From assembly GCA_016800925.1 (NCBI GenBank), contig JABCPU010000118.1, forward strand, positions 62,001 through 126,000: a stretch of DNA of 64,000 nt. Direction: 5' to 3'. The DNA comes from Suillus spraguei (taxonomy: Eukaryota; Basidiomycota; Agaricomycetes; Boletales; Suillaceae). Shown piece by piece: positions 47,038 to 62,125 of this stretch. Below the pieces are notes generated by a model. It was not told the DNA's origin, made no database searches, and worked only from the letters and a program-made list of their open reading frames with translations. Position 1 is the first letter of the stretch; each line of letters starts with the position of its first letter. A program made the translations under genes and the position numbers.

Positions 47038-49177
47038 TCATTCTGCCATCATCCGTCTAAGCTCAGTCTCCGGAGCTCTTGTCTTGAATTCAATGAAGGA
47101 TGGCTGGTTCTCTCCCCTCATGAACGCCATATCATCCAGCGACTTCGTAGCATCCAAAGTCAGATGAAAAGCCCAAAGAATAAGGAGAGTGTTAATGAAC
47201 ACCGATCTGTAGCAGTCGGGGTGAACTTGGACAGTCATCTGCGTAAAGTAAGCATTTACCTGGTTGCAACGTGTTGACCAGGGCATACGCTTTCAACGAA
47301 TCAGTCAATAATTAAGTGTCCAGAAGAACGGTTGTTTACCGACGACCGAACCCAAAGATAAAGAATCTAAGACCGTCCCCAAAGCACCCTTGGTCATTCA
47401 TCCAACGCTGAGGCTTGAAATCATGAGGTTCCGGGAAGATGTCTGGGTCTCGAGAGATGGACCTGATGCACCATGTGTTAGCCCCTGAGTAACTTTCATC
47501 TTGAAGGACCAACCAATGATGACCGATTACCGTAGTCCCAGCTGGAATACAATAGTCTCTCTGATGGGCCACACGATCATTTTCACAATCACTGGCTCAG
47601 AAACAACTTACCCAGACCACCTCCTTTGTCGTTCGGTGAGCCAATCCTGCCGTGTGAAGTTGTAAACTTGAAGTTTGGGACCGACAACAATGATACCCAC
47701 CGCTGGGAACCAATGGTCTCCATCTCAAAGCCTCGGAGATGAAGGCACGCAGTAGAGGGAGGGACTCCTCGTCAGCAAAAGTTGGTACTGCAGTAGAGAC
47801 ATCCTTGAATCGATACACCTGCAGTAGGAATTGATCTACCTCGATGCTTTCCTACGACCGCGTCAAGCTCAGCCTGGACCTTAGCTTGTTCATCGGGGAA
47901 AGATGCGGCTGCCATGAGCACTGTGCATATAGCTAAAGTAGTCTGGGGACTTCGATTCATATGTTCGAAAACAACGATACAAGACACTTGCCGTATCAAA
48001 TCCTGCTGCATAGAAACTGCCAGCAAGAAAACCCATCTCAATCTCTGTCAAGCCATGGAGTTGGACATTTTCTAGCATATACTTCACGAATGAAGGGCCG
48101 ACGTCGACATCACTTTGCTGCGGAATGATTTAAACACCGCATGAGATTAGCGAGATAATGCCTACAATTTGCTGTTTCACGCGATTCAGCTGATCAGTAT
48201 TGAGCTTTCTGTTCCTCTCAAACCCCCGTTTCAACTCTTGGGCATACCAAGGAAGGTATTTGAGCCACGGGATGATGTCAACAAGATAAGCACCAGGGCG
48301 TAGGGTTTTACGAAGTATCTGAAAGTTCTCGCGGACGAGTCTGGCTTCGGGATCAGTAGCAGATGTAGGCGTGGTTTTTCCGTACGCAATTTTCGTAATC
48401 GTTGTTGCAGCATAGCTTCAAAATACTCATGAGTAACACGCTGTGATACGATAGGACAGCGCTTACGTTGCTGCATGATTCTGGAAGTTGGCTGGATCTT
48501 CAAGAATGTTGAGGACCATGTGCTTTGCGTGGAACATCTGTAGGGACTGATATTCTTCAGCTGATTTAGGCTGGAGATGCGTATGAAGTGCTCTATATCA
48601 TATTGGAAGATAAATTTGGAGCCATCCATGCAGTGCCACGGGAAACGAAACGAACCTACGCATCCGACGCCACATGCTACCAGCAGGTGTAAGGATGACG
48701 GACAATCCACCATTAAGAATTTCTCCAGCGGCAACGAGGCGAGGGCGATCAGCTAGTGACCCACCCTGCTTCTCCATGATATCTACGACGGCCTGCAATA
48801 TGAATATACTGAGCCTGGACATGACAAGTAGACGTCGAGGGACTCACATCGTGACGGCCGATAATAACGATTTTCTCAGTTCCTGAACGAATGGTGATAA
48901 TAGGACCATGTTCGTCAATCCATCCCGCGACAGTGAGAAAAGGGCTGATACACAATGAATATCAAAACAAAGAGTGAAAAGCGAAACCTCACTTGCGAGG
49001 GGATATAAAGTGTCCCCGAAGTCTCCAAGTGAGAGGGGAGGGTGGAAGAGGAAGGCCGCTCTCTGATTTTGGGAAGTAAGCCTGAGAAATCACTCCCACT
49101 ATTACCCCGAGACAAGCCACAGTACAGAGGACAAGCTGCGTATTGTCAGAAACGCGCAAGTCAGGCAGCTGTAGCAT
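47038..49177 (-). CDS. Cytochrome P450 monooxygenase
   Basis: The start ATG at 49177 gives MLQLPDLRVSDNTQLVLC and a hydrophobic membrane anchor (TVACLGVIVGVISQAYF), followed by the proline-rich hinge LPLPPSPLTWRLRGH. Later exons show PIITIRSGTEKIVIIGRHD, SMWRRMRR (C-helix WxxxR), an I-helix reading FLAGSFYAAGFDT, the K-helix ExxR in ISEALRWRPL, PDIFPEPHDFKPQRWM, and the haem loop FIFGFGRR joined by splicing to VCPGQHVA (Cys ligand). The stop is at 47038-47040. At least ten introns of about 50-60 bp are present. The layout resembles basidiomycete CYP families related to O-methylsterigmatocystin oxidoreductase-like P450s. It would be ER-bound and need a reductase; the substrate is unknown. No other biosynthetic genes adjoin it, so there is no sign of a gene cluster. 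Confidence 0.9.
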
Positions 49178-49999
49178 GATTGAAACGCAGGGACAGGAGA
49201 ACTGTTTCTAAACTGGTGGCAATTTGAATTATGAATGGCCTTGTAAATACCACGCACCAATATATTGATAGCTGGCACTTTCAAAATGTCTGATTCAGCA
49301 GCTAGCGCTGACCACCGATGAGAACGGAAGAGTACCTCTCACGTTGACATTATACCTAAGTTGAGAAGGCAATGCCAGCATCCGCACTGCGCGGTGATAT
49401 CGTGAAAGATGTGAATGAACGTTGTTGACGACACCGGATACGACATAGTAGTATCTCTTACAACTTATTGTATTGTCATGCCACGGATGCGTTTGGAGTA
49501 CACGAGCACCGACACACCGAGGAAGTTGATCGAGTAGCATCCAACGAGAGGAACTATGCAGCGTACTATCATGCGCTGGAGACCAGGACGACAGATCAAT
49601 TACTATATATCTACGCCTACACACTGCGATTAGACATAAAACAGTTGCGTGAGCTGATACTATCATTCGACGGGAAATGCACAATTTTTACTTATTGCTG
49701 AATAGCAACACAACAACAACACATATTCGTATCGGATCTACTGTAGTGTATACATTAGGTCTCTGCGCATTGGGCCCAACAAGAATTTTTTATTTTGTTG
49801 CGAGCTTGTTGCAGCGGCAGCTCTGGAAGTTGAATAGAAATGCACAATTTCGTCACACTATGTCACACATAGCACCTCGGCCAATACACGATGATACTCG
49901 AAGTCCGACAGCGCACAAAGCAAACGAAAGTCCAGTGTTCCACATCGTTCGTAACTTCAATAACGAGCTCAAAATCAAATTTCATTGAGGAAATAATAC
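49178..49999. other. Intergenic region
   Basis: No coding potential I can support. It contains the P450 promoter. The frames at 49295-49684 (minus) and 49468-49988 (plus) have no recognisable content. Confidence 0.5.
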
Positions 50000-50320
50000 C
50001 TAGTAATAAATACTAGGATGCGCTGAGTGATCATTACTTGCTGAAACTCTACTTAATGGTGCAGGAAGGCCATGCAGGGGGTAAGGCATATATCTGCCAG
50101 TGGACAGTCCAGCTTGTAGCTGTGGTGGGAGGTCCGGTAAGGCTCCAAGAGGATGAGCCTTAGAAGGGGCTGGCGCTGGCTGCCCAAATCGTGGCCCGCT
50201 ACCTGGATAATGGAGGGGGTATGCAGGTGGTGGATTAAATGAAGGGAAGGGCAGTGGGCCGTTCATTTGCTGTGCCGCATGACTCAAGAAGGGAGCACCG
50301 GTGTGTATACCTATTCAGAC
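50000..50320 (-). CDS. Proline-rich C-terminal exon of an unresolved gene
   Basis: Minus-strand reading from a possible acceptor (ctgaatag) near 50311 gives IHTGAPFLSHAAQQMNGPLP and then FPSFNPPPAYPLHYPGSGPR with a stop near 50000. The composition (Pro, Ala, Gly, Tyr) is typical of a disordered tail of a nuclear protein. No upstream exons could be joined with confidence between 50.33 and 51.0 kb, so this may be a fragment. Confidence 0.3.
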
Positions 50321-51053
50321 ATTATCAGCAATGAAATAAACATGGAAGTAAGTGCTGGTGTGTGCCGATTCTGCCGAATGCACAAAAAAGCGGAGACTCA
50401 ATGAAGCCGAGGTGTGATTTCCCAATCTAGCCTAACCGTCACGCTTTGCTCATGAATTGTGAATAGCATACTGTGGTGGTGTTCTATTGACATGAAAACA
50501 CCTGGAGTAGCTTCAGAATGGTGTATTTTATATATGTTGAAGTTTCTATGTTGATAGGTTAATGGGATCGCGGTGGATCTTGGATTTAGTGTTCAAAAAC
50601 CACTCATTTTGGGTACACTCGCACGATGTTTCATCTCGGGAAGGCTTCACAGCACCGATTTTAAATATTCGATTTGGTAGTCTTATTGAGCATATACTAA
50701 TACTTGTCCTCCAGCTGTTCCGAATGAAATATGTGTAGAGTGGTGAGCTCTGGAGTGCATTGTGCATTACCCATCGATTGTGCATTCCGGATCAGGTAAT
50801 AGTATGTTGACCTGCCAAAATGTTATGATCAGGTCGGGCTAATTGAAGTGTTGAGTGTTTGGACTCGGAGCCAATAATAATTGTCAGCTTAGGTAAGCTG
50901 AGCTTCTGACAACCAAATTTCGCCACGACTGTATTGAACAAGCCGGTCACAAACAATCTCAGAGACAGAAGAAGACAAGTATCTGGGTACCCGGTCGAAC
51001 ATGCAAGTATCAAGTTTGTTTTTTTGAATTATTGCTAACATACTAAACTGCAG
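50321..51053. other. Region upstream of the P5A ATPase gene
   Basis: It should contain the P5A promoter and its missing first exon. A donor-like gtatca at 51007 pairs with the cag acceptor at 51051-51053, but no ATG upstream of it is in the correct phase. Confidence 0.45.
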
Positions 51054-54000
51054 GGCCTCTGTTACCGTACAGTCTAATGAGATTGCTAAAGCCAGCTTAC
51101 ATGTCGCCCTTCCGTGGTACACGCATTTGTACACCATCCCATTCCTCTCGCTCTATCCCCTTCTCGCATATGCGTATTATATCAAGTACGATGACTGGTT
51201 GAGAAGTGAGGAGTGGACTTTTCTGGCTTGTGTATCTCTGGGCGCAGGTCATGCTTTAAGTTTCCTGGTCACTCGATGGAGTGCTGGCGCGAAAGCATGG
51301 ATAACAACGCGAAAGGTCTGCAGTCATGTTTGTCGATGTAGATAACATCCTCATATATTTTAAAGGCACGGTCCATCGAGGATGCAGACTGTATACGCCT
51401 GGTTCCTCATATCCATCGTGGTCAAGGCGAGATTGTTCCATTACTCAAGGGTGTTCCATCAGAGCCAATGTCCTACACGTTCAACTATCAGCGAGATACT
51501 TACGTTGTAGCCGGCAAGAATCCCGTCGTGTTTACTCGTCTACCGTACCCATCCACCCAGCGCCCATCATTGTCTACCTTTCTGCATCCCACTGGTCTCA
51601 ATCTGGATGCAATTCCACCCTTGAAGTCTCTTTATGGCAAAAACGAATTCAACATCCCGATCCCCTCTTTCTCAGAGCTGTTTGCTGAACATGCAACGGC
51701 TCCCTTCTTTGTTTTCCAAATATTTTGTGTTGCACTATGGTGTCTTGATGAATATTGGTATTACAGCTTATTCACGCTATTCATGCTTGTCATGTTCGAG
51801 TGCACTGTTGTCTGGCAGGTGTGTTTCTTTTCCTTCCTTTGACAACTCTGAGGCTAACCTCACTTGTAGCGTTTGAAAACTCTGACAGAATTTCGTACGA
51901 TGGCCGTCGCTCCATATCCCATCCAATGCTATCGGCATTCTACATGGATTACCATCCAGTCTGACGAGCTTCTCCCCGGAGACCTTGTTTCTGTCGGTTA
52001 GTGTTGTTTGTCCATTGGCGGTATTACTTTATTGACGTATCATCACAGCACGACAGCAGTTTGAAACGGTAGTCCCTGCTGATATTCTTCTTGTCCAAGG
52101 TACATGCATCGTCAACGAGGCTATGTTGTCGGGAGAATCCACACCGCTACTTAAGGAATCCATCCAGCTTCTCGATAGTAGGGACAACCTGGACGTCGAC
52201 AGCGCGCACAAGAACGCGGTCTTGTTCAGTGGAACGAAAGTGCTCCAAGCTAGCCCAACGGGTATGTTAAATGCTTACGGTTTACTTCTCCGTTAATGTT
52301 GTCATTGGACTCTCAGGTCAAGGACAAACCACTGCAGCGACTCCGGACGGTGGATGTCTGGGACTTGTTTTGAGAACCGGTTTTGGCACAGCCCAGGGGC
52401 AACTTGTGAGGACGATGATATTTTCGACTGAACGCGTATCTGCGAATAATCTCGAATCATTCCTGTTTATCGGATTCTTGCTCATTTTCGCGATTGCCGC
52501 TAGTTGGTATGTTTGGGTGAAGGGTGCGTGTCATATCTTGTGTACGGGCTACTAATCACAAGTATACATAGGTATCGAGCGCGATCTGAAAAAGTCCAAG
52601 CTCTTGCTCGATTGTGTACTTATCATTACGAGTGTCGTGCCCCCAGAATTGCCTATGGAGCTTTCTTTGGCCGTGAATGCATCCTTGGTCGCTCTATCAA
52701 AATTTGGTATAACTAGTTTCAATTTTCCGTGATAACTTATCTTACTATCTTTATCAGCCATATTTTGTACTGAGCCATTTCGTATCCCATCCGCTGGTCG
52801 CGTTGATATTTGTTGCTTCGACAAAACGGGAACTATTACCGCAGAGAACTTAGTCCTAGAGGGTGTTGCTGGTATAGAGTTGGTATCTCATATCTGATCA
52901 ACATTTCCCCGCTAATATTACACAATTTTAGCGGGTCAGACAGACTGAAGCTTGTGGACGTCAAGGACACCGCCAAGTATACTACCCTCTGTTTGGCAGC
53001 GGCACATGCCCTTGTTCGTCTCGATGATGGCACGGTTGTTGGAGATCCAATGGAGAAGACGACGTTAGAAGCTCTTAACTGGCAGGTTATGAATGGCGAC
53101 CAAGTAGTACCATCTTCTGCTAAGTCGCCGAATGCCTCGAGGGTTTTCATTCGGCGCCGTTTCCAGTTTTCATCGGCTCTCAAGCGCATGTCCACTGTAT
53201 CGAGCCTGCCCAACGGCAAGGTCCTCGTTGCGGTTAAAGGTGCACCGGAAACAATCAAAGGCATGCTCACGGAAATTCCTGATTGGTATGATGTCACATA
53301 CAAGTGGTATACTAGGCGTGGTAGTCGTGTTTTGGCATTAGGAACCAAGGAGACGGATAACATGTCGATTGACAAGGTTTGTGATGGTCTGATAGCTGCA
53401 TCTGCATTATTAACACTTATTGTAGATAAATAAGCTATCCCGCGAGGATGCCGAGAGCAACCTTACGTTTGCAGGATTTTTAGTCTTCCATTGTCCGCTC
53501 AAGCCAGATGCTGTTGAAACACTCAAGATGCTTGCCGACTCGTCACACAGGGTAAGTCGTTTGTTCGCTATGGAACTTTACTAATTACAGAATAGTGCGT
53601 TATGATCACTGGCGACAACCCATTAACAGCGGTCCATGTCGCGCGTGACGTCGAGATCGTCGATCGCGACGCACTGATTCTGGATTTGCGAGAGAACCCC
53701 GCACATGAAGCAGGCGAGTCAATTGCTATTTTATCTAATACGCGCAGTAATGTTTGTCACAGATCTGGTCTGGCGTACTGTGGATGAAACTAAGATAATC
53801 TCAGTGGATCCGTCTCAGCCTTTGGACCAACGTCTCTTCGACGAGTATGATATCTGTATTACCGGTGCCGCCATGAAGCAGTTCGAATCTCGTCCTTCAT
53901 GGAATGACCTGGTACAAAATACCTGGGTTTATGCTCGTGTCTCGCCCACGCAGAAGGAATTCATTCTTACCAGTCTTAAGATGCTTGGTTACACTACACT

Positions 54001-55472
54001 CATGGCGGGAGATGGGACCAATGACGTCGGTGCACTCAAGCAGGCTCATGTCGGCGTAGCTCTTCTAGACGGCACACCTGAGGACCTCCAGAAAATAGCG
54101 GAACATCAGAAGGTTGAGCGGATCAAGAAAGTCTATGAGAGTCAGTTGAAGATGTCGGCAAGGTTTGGACAGGTGCCGCCGCCTGTACCTCCTGCTATTG
54201 CGCATCTCTATCCAGATGTTGTTGAGGCACAGAAAAAGGCTGCGGAAAATTTACAAGTTGCACGTAAAAAGAATCCGATGGAGAAGGTGACCCTTGTTGT
54301 CCTTGTGACGGTTGGCTGGCTGACAATATGATTTTAGTTCGACCTTGCTTCGATTACTGATGCTATGGCCAACATGGAAGGCGATGAGGATGTTCCTCAG
54401 ATCAAACTTGGAGACGCTTCATGCGCCGCACCGTTCACATCGAAGCTGTCCCACGTTGCTGCCAGTGAGTTTTGTGTATGCTTACTGTGTAAGGTTCCTA
54501 CTGAGCTTTGAACAGTTACCCACATTATCAGGCAAGGTCGCTGTACTTTAGTCGCTACTATTCAGATGTACAAGATTTTGGCGCTGAACTGCCTTATCAC
54601 TGCGTACAGCTTGTCGGTTCAGTACCTCGACGGTATCAAGTTTGGTGATTATCAAGTAACTGTCAGCGGAATGTTGATGTCCGTCTGTTTTCTCTGCATA
54701 TCGCGAGCTAAGGTGCGTTCTTGCTGGATTTTTTTTTTGGCCATACTGAGTATTTGACAACAGCCGGTTGAAAAACTTTCCCGGGAGAGGCCGCTAGGCA
54801 ATATCTTCAATCTTTATGTGCTATTATCCGTGCTGCTCCAGTTTGCCCTTCACATCATATCGCTCGTTTACATTACGAACTTGTCACATTTCTATGAGCC
54901 GTAAGTCTTGATCTAGTTCGTTCTCAAAACATACTGAGTCCTGTATAGAGCTGGTATAATTGACCTTGAGGCCAAGTTCGAACCCAGTCTCTTGAACACT
55001 GCCATCTACCTTCTGGGTCTCTCTCAACAGGTCTCGACATTCACTATCAACTTCCAGGTAATTTATTTCGCCGAGGATGCTGAATTTGATTCATTGACAG
55101 CATTTCTTATAGGGTCGCCCGTTCCGTGAGGGAATCCGCGAGAATTCGAGCTTGTACTGGGGGCTTGTCGGTGCTAGTGCTGTTGCATTCTCTGGAGCTA
55201 CGGACTTTATGCCTGAGTTGAACCGATGGCTCCAGATCGTTGAGATGGAGGGATCGGTATGTCATTTTCCTGATTTTTAGTATGAAACGAAAATCTTATG
55301 GTTGATCCCTTAGTTCAAGGTGAAGTTAACCAGCGTCATGATTGCCGACTTTGTTGGTTGTTGGGTGATTGAGAAGCTCTGCAAGCGCCTGTTTGCAGAT
55401 CTCGAGCCAAAGCCGTTAGTTACTCGGGTAGGGAACGGAGAGAGGCGAGACGAAAGGAGGAAGCTAGACTAG
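51054..55472 (+). CDS. SPF1: P5A-type P-type ATPase (Spf1/ATP13A1 homologue), with C-terminal frameshift
   Basis: The first exon found starts [20 protein letters not shown], followed by [21 protein letters not shown] and [20 protein letters not shown], which is the P5A N-terminal membrane region. Later exons show [37 protein letters not shown] (actuator loop), [20 protein letters not shown] (P5A-specific M4), CFDKTGTIT (phosphorylation site), [40 protein letters not shown] and [20 protein letters not shown] (hinge), then several C-terminal membrane segments. Introns are short. Known members sit in the ER membrane and remove misinserted transmembrane helices. The last exon reaches [13 protein letters not shown] with TAG at 55470-55472, but one frame over it reads [20 protein letters not shown] and ends KKAQ at 55507, which looks like the ancestral tail. 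The start codon is not resolved. Confidence 0.9.
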
Positions 55473-55507
55473 GGGATAAGGCAGTCGCAGAGAAGAAAGC
55501 GCAGTAA

Positions 55508-55732
55508 GGACGCCGCGTAGCTAGATTCCCTACGCAAAGTTTCCGCAATCATAATATTATCTTCAAGTTTTCGCAATGCGAGTAACTTTAAGCTCCGCCT
55601 GAAAGACATCCAAATTGGTATGGATAGATTATACTTCGGAGTGACGTTGCAAGTACTCGTGTTCAGGTGAACTCGCAAGCAAAACAGTCGCGCCCTTGTA
55701 ACTTTTATTCGAACCCGTGCGGACGTGCTGAA
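55508..55732. promoter_or_regulatory. Compact intergenic region before SEC23
   Basis: Only 226-260 bp separate the P5A stop from the Sec23 ATG in the same direction. The Sec23 promoter must lie here or within the P5A 3' end. It contains the string cataatattatc near 55550; no specific factor site was recognised. Confidence 0.5.
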
Positions 55733-58850
<3,118 letters not shown>

Positions 58851-58867
58851 ACGAGTCCACCACCCGT

Positions 58868-59015
58868 TGTGCCTTCGGCACAGGAAGCAAAAGGAGTGCT
58901 TCGCACTCCTTTTGCTCCCTGGCCAAGGCTTCATCCTAATAATTCTGTTTGCCCAAGGCACAGGAAGGCAAAAAGAGTGCTTCACACTCTTTTTGCCTTC
59001 CTGGCCTTGGCTTCA
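58868..59015. repeat. Cluster of three TTC-loop hairpins, copy 1
   Basis: Three inverted repeats in a row: gtgccTTCggcac (58870-58882); arms gcaaaaggagtgc / gcactccttttgc around TTC (58888-58916); arms with ggcaaaaagagtgc / cactctttttgcc around TTC inside a longer imperfect stem starting at ccaaggcacagg (about 58950-59015). All share the loop TTC. Confidence 0.85.
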
Positions 59016-59269
59016 TCCTAATAATTATCTTTAATAATGATAAGAGGTCTTGAAATAAATTATAACTTTGACCAATATTTTGAGAGAAGTAAAAGTACCA
59101 CATCACTATCTTTGTGAGTTTATTGCCTATCTCATCCTCATGTCATTGCATTTGATTTTGATTTTTGTAAATTATTTACTGCAAACTATTAACTTGAATC
59201 AATCTTTTGTGTCAAGTTTTAATAGGGGGCAACAGTATTAAGTTGTCACACAACAAAATCATGCAAGTG

Positions 59270-59476
59270 TCCCATCTCCCGTCTCCTATCTCCTGTTACT
59301 GGTCTCCTGTCTCTCATTTCCTCTTACCAGTCTGCTGTCTCCTATCTCCCATCTTGTGTCTCCCATCTCCTGTCTCCCATCTCCCGTCTTGTGTCTCCCA
59401 TCTTGTGTCTCCCATCTTGTGTCTCCTGTCTCCCGTCTCCCATCTCCCATCTTATGTCTCCTGTCTCCTGTCTTCC

Positions 59477-59519
<43 letters not shown>

Positions 59520-59615
59520 TCTCCCGTCTTGTGTCTCCCATCTCCCGTCTTGTGTCTTCCGTCTCCCATCTCCCGTCTCCTGTCTCCTGTCTCCCATCTC
59601 CCATCTCCCGTCTCC

Positions 59616-59657
<42 letters not shown>

Positions 59658-60290
59658 CGTCTCCCATCTCCCGTCTCCCATCTCCCATCTCCCATCTCTC
59701 ATCTCTCCCGTCTCCCCATCTCCCCCATCTCCCATCTCCCATCTCTCATCTCTCCCGTCTCCCCATCTCCCCCATCTCCCATCTCCCATCTCTCATCTCT
59801 CCCGTCTCCCCATCTCCCCCATCTCCCATCTCCCCATCTCCCCATCTCCCCCATCTCCCCTGTCTCTCATCTCTCCTGTCTCCTGTCTCCCATCTCCCAT
59901 CTCCCATCTCCCATCTCCCATCTCCCATCTCCCATCTCCCATCTCCCATCTCCCATCTCCCATCTCCCATCTCCCATCTCCCATCTCCCATCTCCCATCT
60001 CCCATCTCCCATCTCCCATCTCCCATCTCCCATCTCCCATCTCCCATCTCCCATCTCCTGTCTCTCCCATCTCCTGTCTCCTGCATCACCCATATCTCCT
60101 GTCTCCTGTCTCCTGCACCACCCATATCTCCTGTCTCCTGTCTCCTGTGTCACCCATATCTCCTGTCTCCTGTCTCCTGCGCCTCCCAGATCTCCTGTCT
60201 CCTGTCTCCTGCGCCTCCCAGATCTCCCATCTCCTGCCTCCCATCTCCCATGCCTTCATTCTCTCCTCCCCATGCTCTTCTGTCCCCCCA
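59270..60290. repeat. Heptamer satellite (CTCCCAT)n, array 1
   Basis: About 1.0 kb built of the 7-bp unit CTCCCAT and variants CTCCTGT, CTCCCGT and CTTGTGT. A pure run of about 24 units lies at 59886-60055. Because 7 is not a multiple of 3, every frame of the array is open and repeats the same seven-residue peptide (SHLPSPI on the plus strand, GDGRWEM on the minus strand), which explains several long overlapping frames; none is a gene. The complementary strand has GGGAGAT repeats, i.e. four-base-spaced G3 tracts. Confidence 0.95.
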
Positions 60291-60689
60291 TCTCTGCATC
60301 CTAATGATCATAGCAGCTTTTGAAACAAATAACATGATTTTTCAAATGACAAAGTTCAGATTCTTTGATAGCCAAAATATAATCAATCTAACAAAAATTT
60401 ATCAGAAGTTTTTCCTGAGGGTGAGGGAGGACACTTCCAGCCTGCTGGCAACTTCCAACCTGGTATTGGTGCCTGATGGAGTAGCTTGTCATAGGTATCA
60501 ACCTGTTCCTGACAACTTGACCATGGTGCCACCACTCCTTCCAGCCCCTGATGAGTTCCTTCTGTTTTTCCCTATCAGTCATCTTCTGCAATTGCACTCA
60601 TTTTTGCTTGCCCTCCTTTTTTGCTTTGCACTCCTTTTTAGCTTCACTTTTGGCTTCACACTCCCTTTGGCTCCATCCTAATGATTTGG

Positions 60690-60924
60690 TTTTACCCCAG
60701 CTTCAGACAACCCATGGCAAATTCCACCAGCTGCGCAGTCACGTGACCAAATCACGCAATCACGCATCACGTCACGCAATCATACAATGGGACAACAGTG
60801 AGTCGGCACTCAAAAAAACCACGCGAGAAATTTCCAAAAAGAAATAGCCGAGCTAAGCGTTCCTAAGCGAAAGCCATGTGAGCTAGCGAGGCAGATTCCC
60901 ACCTTTCTCCCATACTTTATAGAC
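60690..60924 (+). promoter_or_regulatory. Duplicated copy of the DAM1 upstream region
   Basis: Matches 62297-62504 in order: cttcagacaacccatggcaa, cacgcaatca, caatgggacaac, gtcggcact, ccacgcgagaaatttcc, gagctaagcg, gagctagcgag, cccacctttc and tactttatagacg. Where copy 2 has the DAM1 start ATG, this copy has ACG, and no DAM1 coding sequence follows. It is therefore likely an orphan promoter copy. Confidence 0.75.
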
Positions 60925-60942
60925 GAGTCCACCACCCGTTGT

Positions 60943-61085
60943 GCCTTCGGCACAGGAAGCAAAAGGAGTGCTTCGCACTCCTTTTGCTTCCTGTCCAAGG
61001 CTTCATCCTAATAATTCACTTTGCCCAAGGCACAGGAAGGCAAAAAGAGTGCTTCGCACTCTTTTTGCCTTCCTGGCCTTGGCTT
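60943..61085. repeat. Cluster of TTC-loop hairpins, copy 2
   Basis: The same three hairpins as at 58868-59015. Here both long ones have cleaner arms: aggaagcaaaaggagtgc TTC gcactccttttgcttcct (60953-60991), and a stem around agtgcTTCgcact at 61042-61060 whose arms extend through ggcaaaaag/ctttttgcc to ccaaggc/gccttgg. Confidence 0.85.
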
Positions 61086-61347
61086 CATCCCAATAATTAT
61101 CTTCAATAATGATAATAGGTTTTGAAATAAATTATAATTTTGACCAATATTTTGACAGAAGTAAAAGTACCATATCACCATCTTTGTGAGTTTAATATGT
61201 ATTGCCCATCTCATCCTCATGTCATTGCGTTTGATTTTGATTTTTTTTAATTATTTACTGCAAACTATTAACTTGAATAAATCTTTTGTGTCAAGTTTTA
61301 ATAGGGGGCAACAGTATTAAGTTGTCACACCACAAAATCATGCAAGT

Positions 61348-62059
61348 GTCCCATCTCCCATCTCCCATCTCCTGTTACTGGTCTCCTGTCTCTCATTTCC
61401 TCTTACCAGTCTGCTGTCTCCCATCTTGTGTCTCCCATCTCCCCCATCTCCCCCATCTCCCCCATTTCCTGTCTCCCATCTCCCATCTTGTGTCTCCCAT
61501 CTCCCGTGTTCCATCTCCCGTGTTCCGTCTCCTGTGTTCCGTCTCCCGTCTCCTGTCTCCCGTCTCCTGTCTCCCGTCTCCTGTCTCCCGTCTCCTGTCT
61601 CCCATGTTCCATCTCCCGTCTCCCATCTCCTGTCTCCCATCTCCCATCTCCCATGTTCCATCTCCTGTCTCCTGTCTCCTGTCTCCCGTCTCCCATCTCC
61701 CATGTTCCATCTCCTGTCTCCTGTCTCCCGTCTCCCATCTCCCATGTTCCATCTCCTGTCTCCTGTCTCCTGTCTCCCTTTCTCCCATCTCCCATCTCCC
61801 ATCTCCCATCTCCCATCTCCCATCTCCCATCTCCCATCTCCCATCTCCCATCTCCCATCTCCCATCTCCCATCTCCCATCTCCCATCTCCCATCTCCCAT
61901 CTCCCATCTCCCATCTCCCATCTCCCATCTCCCATCTCCCATCTCCCATCTCCCATCTCCCATCTCCCATCTTCCCCATCTCCCTCATCTCCCATCTCTC
62001 ATCTCTCCCATCTTCCATCTCTCCTGTCTCCCTGCTCCCCATCTCCCCTGTCTCCCATC

Positions 62060-62092
<33 letters not shown>

Positions 62093-62125
62093 CGTCTCCC
62101 ATCTCCCATCTCCCATCTCCTTCGC
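61348..62125. repeat. Heptamer satellite (CTCCCAT)n, array 2
   Basis: About 0.78 kb of the same 7-bp unit with a pure run of about 26 units at 61785-61970. The left part is a mix of CTCCCAT, CTCCTGT, CTCCCGT and an extra variant with gttcc (cccatgttccatctcc) that is absent from array 1. Open frames across it are artefacts of the 7-bp period. Confidence 0.95.

Larger units (their letters stand above)
58851..60924. repeat. Compound repeat unit, copy 1 (2.07 kb)
   Basis: Begins ACGAGTCCACCACCCG and is followed by hairpin block (58868-59015), AT-rich block (to about 59265), satellite array (59270-60290), a short divergent block (60291-60690) and a gene-upstream block (60690-60924). Copy 2 starts with the same bases at 60923 and repeats the same order. 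The divergent block 60300-60600 is not obviously present in copy 2. No coding content is supported. Confidence 0.85.

Noticed and set aside
59207..60681. Long overlapping open frames on both strands (up to 441 codons) rich in PSPISHL or GDGRWEM
   Set aside because: They are the six-frame translation of a 7-bp satellite. A 7-bp unit without stops opens all frames and repeats the same seven residues.
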